Assembly: GCA_001275005.1 (NCBI GenBank)
Contig: JWZX01003264.1
Coordinates: 1-40,066, forward strand
Source of the DNA: Chrysochromulina tobinii
Taxonomy: Eukaryota > Haptophyta > Prymnesiales > Chrysochromulinaceae
Direction: 5' to 3'
Length of the DNA stretch: 40,066 nt
This document shows positions 17,739 to 25,867 of the stretch, piece by piece. Within the stretch, counting starts at the first letter, position 1. The number at the start of each line of letters is the position of its first letter. Made by a program: the position numbers and the translations under genes. The notes beneath the pieces are model-generated. The model saw nothing but the letters and a program-made list of their open reading frames with translations. It searched no databases and was not told where the DNA came from.

Positions 17739-18833
17739 TCACCAGTTATAATGTCGACCGATCTGATCAAGGCCACTGTAAGCATACATTCCGGTTGAGA
17801 ACCAGAAGTCGCGACGTTCACTTCCCCACGTCACGAATCCTGCTCTGCTTGCCTCCTCGAAGGAGAAGCCCGCCACCTTGCACTGGTATGGTCGATAGCC
17901 AGCAGCCTTCATCTGCTCGATCGTGAAGCCTGCCGCCTTAGCTTCCTGCGCTGTATGAGTTCCGGGTCCCAGGTGCCCTGCACTGGTGAGCTCCTCAATC
18001 GAGAAGCCAAACACGTTGCACTGGCGTGAAGTATAGCCAGCAGCCTTCATCTGCTCGATCGTGAAGCCCGCCGCCTTCGCTTCCAGCGTTGTATGAGTTT
18101 TGGGTCCCAGGTGCCCTGCACTGGTGAGCTCTTCAATCGAGAAGCCCGCCACGTTGCACTGGTACGAATCATAGCCAGCAGCCTTCATCTGCTCGATCGT
18201 GAAGCCCGCCGCCTTGGCTTCCTGCGCGCTATGAGTTTGCTTTGCTTTCATGGGATTTACATGCACCCAGCGCTGCCGCGTGGTGAGAGAGATTGGCAGA
18301 GCATTGCTACGGGTATAGCGATTGAACTCGTCGGCAGAAAGCTTGGTCAGCTGCCAGGTTGGATCATGTGCAGCAGCGCGAGCGGCAACGCTCCAATCAT
18401 TGCACACGAAAAGCAACCGGCCCAGGTGACTCAGATCCAGAAAGTAGCAAACGGCCATAAGAACGTCCAAAGTTAGATCAGTTGTACAATCCGCCGATTT
18501 TGCTCGGGCCGCAGCATCTCTAACCTCGAAGAATCTTGCTTCAGTAAGTAGGCGTCGCCGGTCGGCCTCATCTTCAATCTGTCGGCGTCGCCGCTCGGCG
18601 TGGTCGGCATCTTCACGCTCCAGAGATTCACGCCGCCGCTTCCGGCACTCAGGTGTCTCCCCAACAGACCACTGCACGCACTCTGCCTCCGCGGACGGTG
18701 CAACGCCGAGGAGGTCCAGCGGATCGGCGCTGGAGCTGGCCGTACAACAACTTGCATCCAACGTTCGGTTCGGCCAGGAGTACGGCGGCGGCATCAAAAG
18801 GTGCAAGCCCCAACCCTGGCAGTCTCGCTGCAC
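17739..18833 (-). CDS. F-box-like protein with three A-G-F/Y repeats
   Basis: Minus-strand frame of up to 364 residues, single exon. After a variable N-terminus comes a charged helix (KRRRESLEREDADHAERRRR). An F-box-like stretch around residues 118-160 follows (LTLDVLMAVCYFLDLSHLGR, LLFVCNDWSVAAR). The C-terminal half has nearly three 46-residue repeats of EAKAAGFTIEQMKAAGY, QCNVAGFSIEELTSAGHLG and THT. Such Ala-Gly-Phe repeats are frequent in algal and protist proteins and probably bind other proteins. If the F-box is real, the protein may select targets for an SCF ubiquitin ligase, with the repeats as substrate arm; this is inference. The start is uncertain: the first ATG is at 18833, with another 13 codons later. 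Confidence 0.6.
   Translation of the reverse strand: MQRDCQGWGLHLLMPPPYSWPNRTLDASCCTASSSADPLDLLGVAPSAEAECVQWSVGETPECRKRRRESLEREDADHAERRRRQIEDEADRRRLLTEARFFEVRDAAARAKSADCTTDLTLDVLMAVCYFLDLSHLGRLLFVCNDWSVAARAAAHDPTWQLTKLSADEFNRYTRSNALPISLTTRQRWVHVNPMKAKQTHSAQEAKAAGFTIEQMKAAGYDSYQCNVAGFSIEELTSAGHLGPKTHTTLEAKAAGFTIEQMKAAGYTSRQCNVFGFSIEELTSAGHLGPGTHTAQEAKAAGFTIEQMKAAGYRPYQCKVAGFSFEEASRAGFVTWGSERRDFWFSTGMYAYSGLDQIGRHYNW
17848..18222 (-). repeat. Tandem 138-bp coding repeat (2.7 copies)
   Basis: A 46-codon unit repeated inside the F-box-like gene. Phase markers CACTGG occur at 17881, 18019 and 18157, exactly 138 bases apart. Copies are highly similar at the DNA level, which suggests recent expansion or gene conversion. 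Confidence 0.85.
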
Positions 18834-19481
18834 ACCAGGTCTCGCTCAATAACCATCATGTACGGATACCTCGAGGAGGAAAACGAAAGGCTTGCTTTCT
18901 TCCCGTTCCACACCGGACACGAGACATATTTTTCCTTCGTTCGTTCGTTCGTTTTATCATGAATCGAAACAGTTCTCGAATGAATTCGTGCATCGCAGCC
19001 GATTCGGCGCTACACGCCGCGCTGCCTCCGGTCCGCGAACGGACTCGCTCACTCCGCGCTGGTGCACTCTCTCCTCGTCCTCTCGATCTAGGACTAGGTT
19101 CGGAGATCCTCTGTTCATTGCCTCTGTTCCTCTCTCTCTCGCTCGAGTCGACTCTCTCCTGAAGTCTCTCCACACTCTGTCTCTCTGATAATCGGATCTC
19201 TCAGTCTGATGATCGCTCTCGCCCGCGCGGCTCCGCACATCGACCGTTACGATGCAGTCTCAGCCCGCCAGCCACGCCGCCTCTGATGACTCTCTCAATC
19301 TCTCTCAATGGACCCATGCGATTTGATTCGTGTCATTCGAGTGCCCGGTCCTACCGGGCCGCCGCCACGCTGTGCACTCGCGTCCCCGCACGCGTCCGAT
19401 GACCTCCGCGCATCTCCATCTCCATCTCTCGCTGCGCGTCCACGTGTCAGGTCCGTCCGAAGACGAGCTTCGTCAGCTCCG
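18834..19481. other. Intergenic region with simple repeats
   Basis: About 650 bases between two minus-strand genes. It contains a TTCG tetranucleotide run (18936-18953), CT-rich stretches and a CTCTCTCAAT duplication near 19290-19310. Near the downstream gene's stop, GAAGACGAGCTTC occurs twice about 26 bases apart. No gene is apparent. Confidence 0.45.
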
Positions 19482-20483
19482 TCAGAAGACGAGCTTCTGC
19501 GTCAGGTGATCGTACCCTCCGCGGGTGTGGTCCAGCGCCCGTGCAGTCATCACCGTGTGCGGTGAGCGGCCGCGCTCAGGCGAGCTCGCTCCCCATTTGC
19601 GTGCCGTGCGAGACGATGCGTGTCGAAGCGGCGAGCCCAGCCGCATCGGCGAGCCCAGCATGCCACCGGCAATCTCGGGCGTACCTGTACCGGGGCGTGC
19701 GAAGCCGAGCGGCATGCCCAGCGGTGACGTGAGCGGCCGCAGGGGCGTGAGCGGCCGATCGGGCTGCAGTCCGAACGGCGAGTTGGGACTCGTACCGGCC
19801 CCAGGCGGAGATGGCACGCGCCCAGCCGAGTCACCCAGCGACGGCAGAGAGCCGCGCGAGGGGCTGCGCAGCGAGCCCGAGGCAGTGTGCAGCGTGCGCC
19901 GGAGCAGACGCTCCTCGGCTGCAAGCGAGGTGGCAAACGTGGACGCGCCCATGTCCCCAGGCCCGCGCTGATCCTGAGCTCTCTCCGCCTCGATCTTGTG
20001 ATCCATCTTGCTGATGAGCGCACGCTCACGGAAGAAGTCGAGCATGCGCACGCCCGGAGACGCCGATGGCAGGTGGGGCACACCATACTTGCGCAGGATC
20101 GCCTCGACTTGCGCCCGCAGAACGGTCGTGTTCTTCACCCAGACTGGGCTGGTGCCCACTCGGCGCACTGCAAAGTGCTGAAAGCTGTTGATGCTTTCGT
20201 CGGTGGACGAACCGGTGCCATAGCGGCCGTACTTATTCTCCTGGCTGCGCAGCATGAAGAGCAGGTCGCGCTCTTCGACGGAGAACATCCGGTCCTGCGC
20301 CAACAGCGGGTCGCCCAGCTGGCACAGGGGCCAGAAGGTGCGATAGTTCTTCGCGAAGACCTTGGCACACAGGGGGAGTGGCAAGCCCTTTGTGACAGCC
20401 CACTCCCAGAGGACGGCCGTTTGTACGTCGCGAAGGTCGGCGGGGTTCGCGACTTGTTTGAAATACGCTGTGCCCTGGCTCAT
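19482..20483 (-). CDS. Unrecognised 333-residue protein
   Basis: Single-exon minus-strand frame with ATG at 20483. The first ~165 residues look folded (QTAVLWEWAVTKGLPLPLCA, NYRTFWPLCQLGDPLLAQD, MFSVEERDLLFMLRSQENK). The rest is Ser/Pro/Gly/Arg-rich and probably disordered, ending DHLTQKLVF. No family is recognised and no signal or membrane segment is seen. It is divergent from the coiled-coil gene at 20695 with a 211-base gap, so the two may share regulation. Confidence 0.7.
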   Translation of the reverse strand: MSQGTAYFKQVANPADLRDVQTAVLWEWAVTKGLPLPLCAKVFAKNYRTFWPLCQLGDPLLAQDRMFSVEERDLLFMLRSQENKYGRYGTGSSTDESINSFQHFAVRRVGTSPVWVKNTTVLRAQVEAILRKYGVPHLPSASPGVRMLDFFRERALISKMDHKIEAERAQDQRGPGDMGASTFATSLAAEERLLRRTLHTASGSLRSPSRGSLPSLGDSAGRVPSPPGAGTSPNSPFGLQPDRPLTPLRPLTSPLGMPLGFARPGTGTPEIAGGMLGSPMRLGSPLRHASSRTARKWGASSPERGRSPHTVMTARALDHTRGGYDHLTQKLVF

Positions 20484-20694
20484 GTCGTGAGCCCTCTACG
20501 CGCGCAGCGCAAGCGCGAAGTCTGAGTGAGTGAGTGATTGAGTCATCGTCTCGCAGTTCCGCAAATTTCTAGGTTCGAACATGTAGAATGAAAGAGACCG
20601 TGATTCTCTACCGAGCTTACTTTCGGGTTCGACGAAATTCAAAACGCATGTCTAATTCCGCATGATGGCTGCTTCTGAGTAGCGCGCCGCCATC

Positions 20695-23600
20695 ATGGCC
20701 ACCGTGCGGGACGCGCACCTCCTCGAGGAGAGCCTCATGGAGAGCCTCCAGGTCGCCCACGTGGAGGCTCGCCAACGAGTCGTCATCCCTCCGTCTAGCT
20801 CTTCATCGCCGCGCGTCCATTCGTCGCCGCGGCTGCTGCGCCCGGGCACCGCTCCCTCCAACGGGCGCCCAGTGCCACACGTGCTACACAGCGTATCCAG
20901 CAGTCACGACGCGGCGACCGTGCAGCGTTGGACGGGCGAGCCTGGAGTAGACGACGAGAGCCTGCCCTCCGAGCGCGAGAACAAATCGTACCTCGAGACG
21001 CTCGCCGCCCGCGCCGCCGACCTGGCCAGCGAGCTGTACCGACTCAAGCTGGTAGGCGGCATGGACCTCACCGGCAAGGTGTCGTCGCCCAGGATGTATG
21101 CAGGCAGGATGGGCTCGTCGCCCAAGATTGCGCCCCACAAAAAGTCCGTCTCGGGCCGAACCGCGGCCGCTTCCGGCCGCTCGAAGAAGAGCGGCAGCGC
21201 CCGGGCGCACCAGAGTGTGGCCGCCGCTGAGCCTACCACGTGTGCGCCGGCGGAGGCGACTGCAAGGGCCGTCTCATACGAGGAGCCGAGCAATCCTTTC
21301 TTCCTCTCCGGACGGCACGTTGCTGCGGCGGACCTGCCGATTACCGGTCAGGAGCACAGCAGCACGCCGAGTGACCCTACCGGCTACGGGCAAGGGCTGG
21401 TGCATGCGATGACCCTGGAGCTCGAAGTCGAACAGGAGAAGCGCGTCGCACACCTGCAGCAGCTGGGTGTGAAGCGGCTGCGCAGCCAGGCTATCGCGCG
21501 TGCCTGGTCGGCGTGGCACAGCACGTGGTTTGAGATGACCAAGGCGCGGCAGGTGATGATTGCCACTGATTGCCTCTGATTGCCACTGAGTGCCTCTGAG
21601 TGCCTCTGACTGCCTCTGATAACATCTGAGATGACCATGGCGCGGCAGGAGGCTGCCCTCGAGGAGTCGAGATCCGAGCTCGCGAACGCGACCCATCTGT
21701 GCGAGCGCCAGCGGCTCGAGCTCGAGTCCCTGCGCGGGCGCGGTGCGGCGGTCAAGGTGGCCTCAGCGTACGCGGTGCATACCGGCACGCCTTGGAGTAA
21801 AGAGGACGAGCTGCGGTTCCATGCGCTTGCGAAGATGGGGGACGACGGCAAGTACAGCGATGGGCTGCGCGAGCTACTCGACCTCGCGGTAGTCGCCACT
21901 ACGGCGCGCGTGTCGGACGCGCTGCGTGAGGCTGCGCATGCACGCGCCGTGTCGGAGCGAGCGGATCGAGAGAGCCTCCAGGTGATGATTGCCACTGATT
22001 ACATCTGATTACATCTGATTACATCTGATTGCATCTGATTGCATCTGATTGCATCTGATTGTCTGATTGGCTCGAGAGCCTCCAGTTGATGATTTCACTG
22101 ATTGTCATCTCTCTGCTGGCCTCTCTGCTGGCCTCTCTGAGGACCACCGATGGCAACTGATGGCTTCTCTCGATCGACTCGCCGCACGCTGCCTGCGCCC
22201 AGCACCTCGAGGCCGCGTTCAACGGGAACGACCCGGCGAAGCTCGTCGCGCGCCGCGCTGCTCGTACAGACGCAACGGACCGCCTCGCGGCTGCGCGCGG
22301 TCGTGGGACGTCTCGAGCATGAGTCAAGCCTCGCGCAGTCGACCCACGTGGCCGATGTACGCAGCCTCTCCGATAGGCTCGTCGCTAGGCACGATGCCCA
22401 TCAGGCGCTACTCCTTGTGGAGCTCGAGCGTGCCGACAGCGCTTGGGCCACTTCGGTCAGCGCCCTCGAGGCACGCATCACCGACATCCGACGCTCTTGG
22501 GCGAGTGAGGTGCATGCGCGTGGCCTCGAGGGCACCCCTGCCCTGCATGCAAGTGCTCACCACGGCGCCCTCCCTTCCCCACAGGTGCATGCGCGTGACC
22601 TCGAGCTCCACCGGCTGCATGCAAGTGCTCACCACGGCGCCCTTCCCCCTTCCCCACAGGTGCATGCGCGTGACCTCGAGCTCCACCGGCGGCAGTCGCA
22701 GCTCGATGCGCTCACCACCAAGCTCGAGGAGGCCGAGGAAAGGCACACCTTTGAGAGTCGCATTGCCGCCACCGATGGGCGCACGCTCAAGGCCGAGGTC
22801 GTGCGGCTCGAGACGGCGCTCGAGGCGGCGCGTTTGGAGCACGGCAGGTTGGAGAAGGAGAAGCAGAAGTTGATCGTGCAGTGCGTGAACCAGTCGGCCG
22901 ATGCGGGCTCGGCGAGTGAGGGGCTGCAGCAGCTGCTGCGGCAGGAGCAGCAGGCGCGCGCCGAGATGCAGGAGAGGGCGACGGGCTGCTTGCGATCGAG
23001 AAGGAGCAGCGGCGCGCGCGTGAGATCGAGCTGCAGCACGAGATCGCGAGGGAGCGCAAGGCGAGCGAGGTGCGCGAGGCTCTGATTGCCTTGATTGCAT
23101 CTGATTAGCCAGGATTGCATCTGATTAGCCATGATTGCGGGCCAGATGCTCAAGGCTGTTGACACCCGATGACTTGATTGCATCTGATGAGCCATGATTG
23201 CGTCCTTGCTTAGGTGCGCGAGGCCGCGATGCTCAAGGCGTACACGGCGCTGCAGGAGGACAAGGCAGCGATGGAACTGACTCTCCACACGAGGCTCAAG
23301 CGCCTCGAGACAGTCCACGAGCAAGAGAAGGCTGTGCTGCGCGCGCGCGTCGACAGACTCTCGAGGCTGCAGGAGGAGGCCATCAATGCGGGCGGCGCGC
23401 AGAAGACGCGTGCGCTGCTCTGGCACGCGGCGCTCAAGTCGAAGACGCAAGCCGAGGATAGCATCTCGTGGCGCGGCGAGAACAGCCCAGCCCTCAATGA
23501 GGCACCCCGGTGGAAGGCGCAGCAGTGGGCGGAGCAGCAGTGGGCGGAGAGTGCCTCCGGCACTGCACCACATCTCGCCTCTTCCTCGACTTCGTACGAC

Positions 23601-23738
23601 CCCGAGGATGCTCCGGCGGCAGCAGCAGCAGCGGCAGCAGCAGCAGCAGCGGTCATGCTGCCGGGGAGGCGCAGCGAGGTGTCGGGCGTTAACGCGGGAG
23701 ACTCAGGACGTCAGGAGCGAGGTGTCGGGAGATTGTAG
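20695..23738 (+). CDS. Coiled-coil protein with four insertion-derived introns; frame breaks
   Basis: Proposed exons 20695-21552, 21649-21981, about 22203-22509, 22660-23069 and 23214-23738. The N-terminal part is Ser/Pro/Ala-rich. A helix with RAWSAWHSTWFEM resembles SFI1-type repeats of centrin-binding proteins. Long Glu/Arg/Leu coiled coils follow (LCERQRLELESLRGRG, SQLDALTTKLEEAEE, REIELQHEIARER) up to a poly-Ala tail. A cytoskeletal or flagellar-base role is only a guess. Two frame changes cannot be explained by introns: one near 22260 (QHLEAAFNGNDPAKLVARR to LLVQTQRTASRLRAV) and one near 22980 (AEMQER to LLAIEKEQRRAR). They compensate each other, so they may be small real indels, assembly errors or missed micro-introns. 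Start context CATCATGGCC is good. Confidence 0.65.
21553..21648 (+). mobile_element. Introner-like intron, family B, 96 nt
   Basis: It starts GTGATGATTGCC with about eight TGATTGCC/TGAGTGCC-type units. It ends with a 21-nt copy of the upstream exon's end (TGAGATGACCATGGCGCGGCA, one mismatch). Here the filler supplies GT and the exon copy supplies AG, the mirror of the usual arrangement. Length divides by three, but the intron contains stops in frame. Removal joins MTKARQ|EAALEESR. Confidence 0.88.
21982..22202 (+). mobile_element. Introner-like intron, family B, with repeated insertion (3' end uncertain)
   Basis: It starts GTGATGATTGCC and has about seven 10-nt CATCTGATTG units. A copy of the exon end follows (CGAGAGCCTCCAG, at 22073-22085), then a second degenerate filler beginning TTGATGATTTCACTGATTG. 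Ending at 22085 leads to an in-frame stop, so the intron must continue. CTGCGCCCAG ending at 22202 is the best acceptor I found, giving HLEAAFNGND. Its 3' end is uncertain. Confidence 0.6.
22510..22659 (+). mobile_element. Introner-like intron, family A, two tandem 75-nt units
   Basis: Two adjacent units, 22510-22584 and 22585-22659. Each starts GTGCATGCGCGTG, copying the next exon (VHARDLELHR). Each ends with the family A module (GCATGCAAGTGCTCACC to TTCCCCACAG). In the second unit the exon copy is about 31 nt and nearly exact; in the first it has diverged after 21 nt, so the first unit is probably older. Removing 150 nt joins WASE|VHARDLELHRRQ. Confidence 0.92.
23070..23213 (+). mobile_element. 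Introner-like intron, family B, 144 nt
   Basis: It starts GTGCGCGAGGC, identical to the next exon's start. Units such as TTGATTGCATCTGATTAGCC follow. GATGCTCAAGGC, from 8 nt further into the exon, recurs inside the intron (around 23147), so the original duplicate has been interrupted. It ends CTTGCTTAG. Removal joins RKASE|VREAAMLKAY. Confidence 0.85.
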
Positions 23739-23770
23739 CGAGGTGTCGGGAGACTCAGGACGTCAGGAGG
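23673..23770 (+). repeat. Interleaved short direct repeats
   Basis: AGCGAGGTGTCGGG occurs three times (23673, 23716, 23737) and GGGAGACTCAGGACGTCAGG twice, interleaved. The array overlaps the last codons of the coiled-coil gene and runs past its stop. It fits nested duplicate-filler-duplicate events. Confidence 0.8.
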
Positions 23771-24452
23771 AGGAGCGTTGGAGAGCTTTTGGAGAGCGTT
23801 CCAACGAGAGGTAAGAGACCTTAATTAGACTTTAGAGACTAAGAGCGCGTCCAAACACCAAAGGTCCAATGGGAGGTTCCAGTGGAGGTGGAGCGGACGC
23901 CGCGGAGAAATCGCCGCTAGCCAAAGTACGCCGCCGATTCTCGATAGCCATTATACTTAGCGAAGAGACGCGCCGGATCGGATCACAATCGTCTCAGTAC
24001 ACAGATAGACGTCAGAGTCGGGGTCGAAGACGGTTACAGTTAGACGACTAAGAGAGCGTGCCGACGCGCCGCGCTCGAGCGACCCCCCGGTACGCGGGAG
24101 GCGCGCGACCGGCCGCCGACACCCGGGCGCGTTCGTTGTTTCGTTTTTCGTACGCGCCGGCGTCGACCGTCGTGTTAGTACGATACTAATGCGTGGACGC
24201 GGAATGCGTAAAGCGGCGCGCCGACTGCCAATGACGTCAAGTATAATTATAAGTCAAGTAGATAGTAGTTGAGCATCCAAGCAGCAGCGGTTTACACCAG
24301 GTACTAGCTGACAAGTAGCTGTGGTACCACGGCGACGCCTGTCACAGCCGGGGTAGACACGTCTCGAGACTCTCTGCTGTCCCGGTCGGCTAAACTAAGG
24401 GCTACGCTCTAGTCAGGCTATACGCGGGCAACACGATCCTAGTACCCCTGAA
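23771..24452. other. Convergent intergenic region
   Basis: About 680 bases between the coiled-coil gene and the glycosyltransferase. The base composition is mixed, with several CG-rich patches. I see no gene or clear structure. Confidence 0.4.
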
Positions 24453-25643
24453 TCACAGAATTGAACCACGTGCAACGAGGTGCTCGAGCAGTCGATAGAT
24501 GCCGGCCTCTTTGAAAAGATGTCGTGGTTCGAAGCGCTCTCGGAAGACCTCGTGCGCTCGGCGCGCCTCTGCTCGCCATTCGTCCTCCGAGTGGCACAAG
24601 CGGTCGAACGCTGTGGGGATGGCCTCCTGCGGCATGAAGCGGACGGTGCCATTGAACTCGGCCTCGTCAAAGGGGTGGCAACGCTCCGAGAGGACAATGC
24701 GGCCGCCGGGCATCGAAAGGATGCGTGGCACTCGGAATGTCACTGGCGAGCGGCCGGCCGCCTCGCATCCCTTGTGCAAGTTCAGGTAGAAGTGGTCGGT
24801 ACGCAAGATCTCGGCGAGGGGCTCGTCTTCCCACGCATCGTAGGTCTGCACGAGTCGATCGTGGAGCACAGCACGCAACTTATCGAAGCAGAGAGTACGG
24901 GCCTGGCCGGGCTGCAGCCGGTCCCTCTGATCAATGGCTCCAAGAAAACGGAGGCGCGCGCATGCACTGCCGGTACCGACGGCAAGGCGGGTGGTGTGAA
25001 CGGCCGTTGGGGCTGGTCCGGGAGGTGGTGGCAGGTAGCCAGGTGGGATGAAGCGCAGGGTCAGCATGGGGGAATCTCGTTGGACACCTCCGATGCATTC
25101 GAACGTTGCATGCCGCGTGCCGTTGAAAGGCAGTGGAAAGCGCTGCTGGCAAGAAGTCATACAGCCTTCGAGGCCAGCCCATCCAAAGTCCCACACCTCA
25201 TCCACAAGCTTCGTGCGGTAAGGACACCACCTTCTCGGTTCGGTGGAATAGAGCACCGTGCGCACGCCTCTTGCGCGAAGTCGACGGAAGGGCATGTTGG
25301 GTCGCGTTGCCAAAGTGAAGGGGCCAACCCAGATGAACAGATCGCCACTCCGCAGCTCAGATAGCTCATGACTGAGCCGCATCGAACGGCCAACGCCAGC
25401 CCGTATCTGCCACCCCAAAGCATTGCGAAATCCTGCGACGAGTGTCGCCACGACCGGGTACAGCATGAAGGAAAGGTGGCCATCCATCCTCTCATCATGC
25501 CAGATCAGGACGCGATGAGTACCGATGTGGCTCACGTTGCTGGTGTTCAGCCCCAAGTGGGTGTTCAACCACCGATCGCGAGCTGCGCCTGCCTTTAGCT
25601 CTGCACGAGAGATGCTGTCTGATGGCTTGAAGGCCCCTTCCAT
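24453..25643 (-). CDS. Glycosyltransferase-like protein (CgeB / spore-protein type)
   Basis: Predicted sugar transferase of the GT-B type; substrate unknown. The minus-strand frame is open from 25820, but the first ~59 codons translate the ACTTG microsatellite, so I chose ATG at 25643 (MEGAFKPSDS), giving 396 residues. Middle part: GDLFIWVGPFTLATRPNMPF and VRTVLYSTEPRRWC. Second domain: LRFLGAIDQRDR, FYLNLHKGCEAAGRSPVTFR, then RILSMPGGRIVLSERCHPFD and YRLLEHLVARG at the end. The LNLHK ... R-IL-S-GG-VLSE pattern is that of CgeB-like glycosyltransferases. No obvious signal peptide with this start. Divergent from the methyltransferase gene. Confidence 0.65.
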   Translation of the reverse strand: MEGAFKPSDSISRAELKAGAARDRWLNTHLGLNTSNVSHIGTHRVLIWHDERMDGHLSFMLYPVVATLVAGFRNALGWQIRAGVGRSMRLSHELSELRSGDLFIWVGPFTLATRPNMPFRRLRARGVRTVLYSTEPRRWCPYRTKLVDEVWDFGWAGLEGCMTSCQQRFPLPFNGTRHATFECIGGVQRDSPMLTLRFIPPGYLPPPPGPAPTAVHTTRLAVGTGSACARLRFLGAIDQRDRLQPGQARTLCFDKLRAVLHDRLVQTYDAWEDEPLAEILRTDHFYLNLHKGCEAAGRSPVTFRVPRILSMPGGRIVLSERCHPFDEAEFNGTVRFMPQEAIPTAFDRLCHSEDEWRAEARRAHEVFRERFEPRHLFKEAGIYRLLEHLVARGSIL

Positions 25644-25755
25644 GAAAGGCGCCAACACCGTGAATAGTTCACGTGAATATGCCAACTGCAAGCAATTCTG
25701 GTGGACCACATTCAATTTTTGGATTATTGGTGGTATACATGTGACAGTTGAATGC

Positions 25756-25789
25756 GACTTGACTTGACTTGACTTGACTTGACTTGACT
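25756..25789. repeat. (GACTT)n pentanucleotide microsatellite
   Basis: Nearly seven perfect GACTT units in the divergent gap between the glycosyltransferase and the methyltransferase. The same unit, in the same orientation relative to its gene, precedes the golgin at 6584-6618. Confidence 0.88.
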
Positions 25790-25867
25790 GCCGACCCACA
25801 TGAACTCGCAAGAAATGCAATCACGCATCACTCGGCCGTGCCCCTCGTTCTGGAGCTCATCCGGGAA

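Noticed and set aside
17483-17926. A 147-codon plus-strand frame
   Set aside because: Ser/Arg/His-rich composition without recognisable features, and it runs into the antisense of the F-box-like gene.
22030-22070. TGATTGC arrays as plain microsatellites
   Set aside because: They occur in introns of unrelated genes, share tails and are flanked by exon duplicates, which simple repeats would not explain.
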